Assembly: GCA_020441605.1 (NCBI GenBank)
Contig: JAGRLX010000052.1
Location: 1 to 10,527 of the forward strand
Source: Alphaproteobacteria bacterium
Lineage (GTDB): Bacteria; Pseudomonadota; Alphaproteobacteria; Rhizobiales; Aestuariivirgaceae
DNA length: 10,527 bases
Direction: 5' to 3'
The notes under the pieces were generated by a model that was given only the letters and a program-made list of their open reading frames with translations, did no database searches and was not told the origin of the DNA. Made by a program: the position numbers and the translations under genes. Numbering within the stretch: the stretch's first letter is position 1; each line of letters opens with the position of its first letter. Positions 6,798 through 10,527 of the stretch are shown one piece after another.

Positions 6798-8363
6798 ATG
6801 GGAGCCCAGGCAACATCGAGGCAGCGGCCTTGGCCGAAGCTTCACCTCATCTATTTCCTGTTGGCCATCTTCGATCTGATCGCTGTTGGCGGCGGTCTCT
6901 TTCTCAGCCACCAGCTGAGCTCCCTGTTTGAGCGAAATGTCGCGACGAATGCCGAGTGGAGCGAGCGATTTGTCGCACTATGGAAGCTGGGCGATCTCGC
7001 CTCGACTCTCAACGCGCCATCCAATGACGTCTTCGACTCGCGCAACCCGGATTTGGAGCGTGAGAAACTTGAACTGGCAGGCCAGGCGATCAACCGTGAG
7101 ATTGCAGCCATCCGGACTGAAATGAAGGCGAACGTCCCGCCCGATATTTCCAGGCAACCACTTCGCGTCCTCGGGCAGGTCGAGCAGACCGTCGCGATCA
7201 TGATGGGGCATGGTGAGAGAAGCCTGTCACACTACAAGAGCGGCGACATCGAGAAGTCAGCAATGTCGATGGCACTGATGGACCGGAGCTTCGCCCAATT
7301 CCGGATAAAACTGAACGATGCCATTCAGTCGGTGCGTGATATCCAGACTGCCTATGGCAGGGGATTTGCCGCGCAGGTGGGGGCCCTCAAGCACTTCGAG
7401 TACATGATCGGTGGAGCAATCGTTTTCATGGTCTGTTGCGTCGTGCTTTACGGGCATTGGGTTGGTTCCTTCATGACGCGGAAGTACAAGGAACTGGAGG
7501 AAGCCCATGAGGCATCCCGAAGCGCCGAAGAGGGGGCACGCCAGTCGGCTGGCCAGCTGCAGGCGATCAACGAGGATGTGAGCCGCCTCAATCGGGAACT
7601 TGAGAGCAATCTCACGACACTGCGCGAGGCACAGGACGAGTTACTGCGCAAGGGGCGTCTGTCTCAACTCGGTCAGCTCACAGCGACCGTTGCCCATGAG
7701 TTGCGGAACCCGCTGGGCGCCGTGCGTACGTCCGCCTTTTTGCTGGAACGCAAGCTGAAGAGCAGGGGCCTTGGCGTCGAAACCCAGCTGGAGCGTATCA
7801 ACAACGGCGTCACTAGGTGTGATGCGATTATCTCGCAGCTGCTCGATTTTGCCCGCACCAAGAAGCTTCAGTGCGACAGTCAGCCATTGGACGACTGGCT
7901 GGCAAAGCTGATCGAGGAAGAAGCACAGTCAATACCGGAGGAAATCGCGGTCGAATGTCACCTGGGCGCCGGAGATGCCCAGGTGGAGTTCGACTCCGCT
8001 AGAATGAGCCGTGTGCTGATCAATCTGATCTCCAACGCGACCGAGGCGATGACCGGCAAGAAGGGTAACTTGCCCGGAACCACAACCGGTTCGCCGAGAA
8101 TCGTGATCAGTTCCAGATTGACCGAGCGTGGGGCGGAAATCAACGTGTCCGATAATGGCCCGGGCATGGATGAACCGACACAGAAGCGCATACTGGAGCC
8201 GCTCTTCACCACAAAGAGCTTCGGCACCGGTCTTGGGCTTCCCGCGGTAGAAAAGATCATGGAACAGCATGGTGGCGGGATCAGCATCCGGTCAAAGCCG
8301 GGCGAGGGAGCCAGCTTCACTGTCTGGTGGCCACGTCATTACAGGACACAGGAGAGCGCGTGA
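6798..8363 (+). CDS. Membrane sensor histidine kinase with periplasmic sensor domain
   Basis: A 521-residue kinase in the inner membrane. Order: short basic cytoplasmic start, membrane helix 1 (about 16-38), a periplasmic region of about 160 residues (39-201) that looks mostly helical and polar and matches no domain I recognise, membrane helix 2 (about 203-222), a long coiled coil (about 228-285), HisKA with acceptor H300 in ATVAHELRNPLGAVRT, and HATPase with N-box NLISNATEA (N413), G1 DNGPG (D452), F-box EPLFTTK (467-473) and G2 GTGLGL. From SRLNREL onward it tracks the PAS kinase upstream almost residue for residue, while the sensors are unrelated. ATG 6798 is the earliest in frame; a purine-rich GAGGTGG lies rather far upstream (13 bases). 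Its TGA overlaps the next gene's ATG (TGATG), so kinase and double-receiver regulator are probably translationally coupled. The signal is unknown; a helical-bundle or CHASE3-like fold is only a guess. Confidence 0.93.
   Translation: MGAQATSRQRPWPKLHLIYFLLAIFDLIAVGGGLFLSHQLSSLFERNVATNAEWSERFVALWKLGDLASTLNAPSNDVFDSRNPDLEREKLELAGQAINREIAAIRTEMKANVPPDISRQPLRVLGQVEQTVAIMMGHGERSLSHYKSGDIEKSAMSMALMDRSFAQFRIKLNDAIQSVRDIQTAYGRGFAAQVGALKHFEYMIGGAIVFMVCCVVLYGHWVGSFMTRKYKELEEAHEASRSAEEGARQSAGQLQAINEDVSRLNRELESNLTTLREAQDELLRKGRLSQLGQLTATVAHELRNPLGAVRTSAFLLERKLKSRGLGVETQLERINNGVTRCDAIISQLLDFARTKKLQCDSQPLDDWLAKLIEEEAQSIPEEIAVECHLGAGDAQVEFDSARMSRVLINLISNATEAMTGKKGNLPGTTTGSPRIVISSRLTERGAEINVSDNGPGMDEPTQKRILEPLFTTKSFGTGLGLPAVEKIMEQHGGGISIRSKPGEGASFTVWWPRHYRTQESA
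8350..8354 (+). promoter_or_regulatory. Shine-Dalgarno AGGAG for the double-receiver regulator
   Basis: AGGAG lies inside the end of the membrane kinase gene, 8 bases before ATG 8363. It decides that start over the earlier in-frame ATG at 8327, which would add 12 residues with no receiver homology. Confidence 0.6.
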
Positions 8364-9076
8364 TGACGCACTGCCTCAAGATCCTCGTAGTGGACGACGA
8401 CAAGGACAACGCACAGTCGTTGGGTGAATTGTTCGAACTCGAGGGCCACACGGTCACAGTTGCCCATTCTGGCGAGGCCGCAATCGAGGCTTATATGAAA
8501 AATGACTTCGACATCGCCTTCATGGACGTCATGATGCCCGGCAAGAACGGGGTCGAGAGCTTCATGGCTATCCGGGAAATGCGTCCCGATGCGAGGGTCT
8601 ACATGATGACGGGCTACAGCGTGGAGCAATTGCTGCAGCAGGCCATGGACCACGGCGCCATGGGTGTTCTCGACAAGCCCATCGAGATGGGAAAGCTGAT
8701 GCGCGCCGTCGAGCAGGCAAAGCCTGGTGGTATCGTGGTGGTGGCTGAAGACGATCCGAGGTTCGGTGGTGAATTGAAGCGCATGATGACTCATGCCGGT
8801 ATGCGGTGCGAACTGGTGCACGGTGATGCGGACGTGGTGGGACACGAATCCGAGGTGGTCATTATCGATACGGGACGGCCGCTGATTCAAAGCATGGAGA
8901 TCTATACGCGGATGAAGCGCGGTGGCCGGGTGCGGCCTGCGATCATCATCACCCGTCCGTCGGATGGCGGTGACGATGCCTTTCAGGCACTGCGCGACGT
9001 GGCAGTTACTGGAATCCTCAACAAGCCGTTCGATCCCGCGATGCTGCTCGGCCGGCTCAACATTCTTGCTGCCTGA
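8363..9076 (+). CDS. Response regulator with two receiver domains and no output domain
   Basis: A 237-residue cytoplasmic phospho-acceptor protein. Receiver 1 (about 5-118) has the acidic pocket DDD (11-13), acceptor D55 in FMDVMMPGKNG, T83 in MTGY and K105 in DKP, a complete active site. Receiver 2 (about 122-236) is more divergent but keeps acidic EDD (129-131), a candidate acceptor D169 in VIIDTGRP with proline at +4, T197 and K221 in NKPF, so it may still be phosphorylated. It lacks the glycine-rich turn after the aspartate seen in receiver 1. No DNA-binding, GGDEF, PilZ or enzymatic domain follows, so it probably acts by protein contact or as a phosphorelay step. The start overlaps the kinase stop by one base (TGATG). 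The next gene encodes a single receiver closely resembling receiver 1. The cognate kinases are most likely the two upstream, by context. Confidence 0.93.
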   Translation: MTHCLKILVVDDDKDNAQSLGELFELEGHTVTVAHSGEAAIEAYMKNDFDIAFMDVMMPGKNGVESFMAIREMRPDARVYMMTGYSVEQLLQQAMDHGAMGVLDKPIEMGKLMRAVEQAKPGGIVVVAEDDPRFGGELKRMMTHAGMRCELVHGDADVVGHESEVVIIDTGRPLIQSMEIYTRMKRGGRVRPAIIITRPSDGGDDAFQALRDVAVTGILNKPFDPAMLLGRLNILAA

Positions 9077-9109
9077 GACGGCATCCCCAACAACCGGAGT
9101 AGCATAACA

Positions 9110-9475
9110 ATGTCTCGCTCGCTGAACATCCTGGTCCTCGACGACGATATGGACAACGCAGATTCACTCGCGGAGGTCTTCGCGATGGATGATCATCGCG
9201 TCATCGTCGCCTATAACGGCCAGCAAGCAATCGAGGCCTTCAGCCTCAACCACGTTGATATCGGTTTCTTCGATGTGATGATGCCAGGCAAGAATGGAGT
9301 GGACAGTTTCATCGAAATCAAGAAGACACATCCCGACGCGAAGGTTTACTTCATGACGGGTTACAGTGCCGACGACCTGTTGAAAAAGGCGCTGGAGAAC
9401 GGGGCCTTGGGTGTCTTCGGCAAGCCAGTCGATCTTCCCAAGGTTCTCGATCTCGTCGAAAAATCAGCATCCTGA
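9110..9475 (+). CDS. Single-domain response regulator
   Basis: A 121-residue stand-alone receiver. It has the acidic triplet DDD (11-13), acceptor D55 in FFDVMMPGKNG, T83 in MTGYS and K105 in GKP, so it should accept phosphate from a kinase or phosphotransfer protein. By hand alignment about half its residues are identical to receiver 1 of the preceding gene, with key residues at the same numbers, pointing to duplication. Start ATG 9110 follows GGAG (9096-9099) at 10 bases and lies 33 bases after the preceding stop, consistent with one operon. Single receivers work as phosphate shuttles or sinks, or by binding a target (as CheY and DivK do). The target is not in this window. Its stop directly abuts the stop of the convergent exporter gene. 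Confidence 0.93.
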   Translation: MSRSLNILVLDDDMDNADSLAEVFAMDDHRVIVAYNGQQAIEAFSLNHVDIGFFDVMMPGKNGVDSFIEIKKTHPDAKVYFMTGYSADDLLKKALENGALGVFGKPVDLPKVLDLVEKSAS

Positions 9476-10093
9476 TCAATTGCGCGCGGCAATCGCGAGG
9501 GCGGCGCCTGCCATGGCTGTGCCGGAGAGACGGTTCAGTCTGCGAGCCGCCCGAGGGCTTCTGAAGATCCCGCGCGCGGCGTAGGCGAAGAAGGCATAGA
9601 CCATCAGGACCGAGGGCAGGATGATCATGATGAGCAAGGCGACCTCGGCGAAGCCGGCCAAGGAGAGGTGTTCAAGTTGGACAATTGCCGGCAACAGCGC
9701 CAGATAGAAGGCCATGGCCTTGGGGTTCCCGAGCGTGAGCGTCAGGCCAGCCGTGAACTGTTGACGGTTCCTTGTGTTGGGTGGGACCGTTGAAGTGTCG
9801 ATGCCGGCTGTCGGCATTGACCAGAACTTCCAGGCGAGCCAAAGGAGGTAGGCCACGCCCAGCCATTTTATCGCCGTGAAAAGTCCCGCATAGGCATGGG
9901 CTAGGGCAGCAAGGCCGGTGGCGGCAAGCGTGAACCAGATCAGATCGCCCACGAGAATGCCGCCGATCTGGGCCATTCCAGCGCGAAGCCCTTTGCCGAG
10001 AACCTGACCCACGACGGAGGCTATTCCAGGGCCTGGAGATGCGACGGCCAGGGCGTAGGCGGCGGCAAATACCAGAAGCCCGGTAATCGTCAT
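9476..10093 (-). CDS. LysE/RhtB family amino-acid exporter
   Basis: A 205-residue inner-membrane protein of the LysE superfamily, which export amino acids or similar metabolites by proton-coupled antiport. Length is typical (about 205). The N-terminal helix with ASPGPG (18-23) and the [18 protein letters not shown] segment (33-50) carry the family glycine-x-x-x-glycine pattern and aspartate; [15 protein letters not shown] (121-135) is the second hallmark. Around five or six hydrophobic helices are visible, with a basic segment near the end ([11 protein letters not shown]). The substrate cannot be told; homoserine, threonine, lysine or others are all possible. Its ATG overlaps the icd TGA by four bases (ATGA), so it is probably cotranscribed and translationally coupled with icd. 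Its stop (9478-9476) abuts the stop of the convergent response regulator with no spacer. Confidence 0.92.
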   Translation of the reverse strand: MTITGLLVFAAAYALAVASPGPGIASVVGQVLGKGLRAGMAQIGGILVGDLIWFTLAATGLAALAHAYAGLFTAIKWLGVAYLLWLAWKFWSMPTAGIDTSTVPPNTRNRQQFTAGLTLTLGNPKAMAFYLALLPAIVQLEHLSLAGFAEVALLIMIILPSVLMVYAFFAYAARGIFRSPRAARRLNRLSGTAMAGAALAIAARN

Positions 10094-10527
10094 GGTGTGC
10101 TCATAGCCTTCTGGAGGTTGGCATCGATGGCATCAAGGAATCCTCCGGTCGATAGCCAGGACTGCTCCGGACCGACCAGAACGGCCAGATCCTTGGTCAT
10201 CTGGCCGCCCTCGATGGTCGACACCACGACACGCTCCAGTGTCTCGGCAAATTTGGTCAATGCCGCGTTGTCATCTAACTTGGCGCGATGCTTGAGGCCA
10301 CCGGTCCAGGCAAAGATCGAGGCTGCCGAATTTGTCGATGTCTGCTTGCCCTGCTGGTGCAGGCGGTAATGCCGCGTGACGGTGCCATGGGCGGCTTCGG
10401 CCTCGACGGTTCTGCCGTCGGGAGTCATCAGAACCGAGGTCATGAGGCCCAGGGAGCCAAAACCCTGAGCGACCGTGTCAGACTGGACGTCGCCATCGTA
10501 GTTCTTGCAGGCCCAGACATAGCCGCC
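10090..10527 (-). CDS. icd: NADP-dependent isocitrate dehydrogenase, C-terminal part (5' end outside window)
   Basis: Cytoplasmic TCA-cycle enzyme that oxidises isocitrate to 2-oxoglutarate and CO2, reducing NADP+. The last 145 residues are here, about a third of the usual 404. Reading from the right edge gives [20 protein letters not shown], then [27 protein letters not shown] and [20 protein letters not shown]. These match the homodimeric subfamily found in alphaproteobacteria and eukaryotes rather than the E. coli type. The DGDVQSD segment carries aspartates expected to bind the metal-isocitrate complex, and HGTVTRHYR is the NADP-binding loop. The methionine at 10443 is internal; the coding frame is open to the window end. 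The stop overlaps the exporter start as ATGA. Identification is secure. Confidence 0.96.
   Translation of the reverse strand, partial: GGYVWACKNYDGDVQSDTVAQGFGSLGLMTSVLMTPDGRTVEAEAAHGTVTRHYRLHQQGKQTSTNSAASIFAWTGGLKHRAKLDDNAALTKFAETLERVVVSTIEGGQMTKDLAVLVGPEQSWLSTGGFLDAIDANLQKAMSTP

Noticed and set aside
8339..8890. Histidine-rich antisense frame over the double-receiver gene
   Set aside because: The histidines are the complement of frequent GTG/ATG codons in the regulator; no domain and no ribosome site.

Overview
The window looks like chromosomal DNA of an alphaproteobacterium, most likely Hyphomicrobiales (Rhizobiales). It is moderately GC-rich. It opens with the 3' end of recA followed by alaS and closes with the 3' end of a dimeric-type NADP isocitrate dehydrogenase gene (icd) on the opposite strand. 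A recA-alaS-...-icd neighbourhood is familiar from rhizobia. The order-level assignment is inference from protein resemblance and synteny; I could not run a search.

Left block (1-3166, + strand): the end of recA, a GC-rich hairpin that may terminate it, a weak possible promoter, and a complete alaS (885 residues).

Middle block (3167-5100): an Lrp/AsnC-type regulator on the minus strand diverges from a small membrane-type protein resembling the DUF6356 family. The short region between them is rich in palindromic CATAT-type elements and is a good candidate operator. Two GFA-family (Mss4-like, zinc-binding) genes lie in tandem on the minus strand with an ATGA overlap and are clearly duplicates of each other.

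Signalling block (5200-9475, + strand): four genes in operon-like order. A soluble histidine kinase with two PAS domains is followed by a membrane histidine kinase with a periplasmic sensor, a response regulator made of two receiver domains, and a single-receiver response regulator. The two kinases share nearly the same coiled coil, phospho-acceptor and ATPase module behind unrelated sensors. The first receiver of the double regulator and the single receiver are also duplicates. No protein in the block has a DNA-binding or enzymatic output domain. It therefore looks like a self-contained phospho-signalling device that listens to cytoplasmic and periplasmic cues and passes its output to partners encoded elsewhere. 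This is the most interesting part of the window.

Right block (9476-10527, - strand): a LysE/RhtB-family exporter whose stop codon abuts that of the last response regulator, with no base between them. Its start overlaps the stop of icd by four bases (ATGA), so icd and the exporter are probably one transcript. The window is densely coded: no gap between genes exceeds about 220 bases. I saw no tRNA, rRNA, CRISPR, insertion sequence or phage gene.
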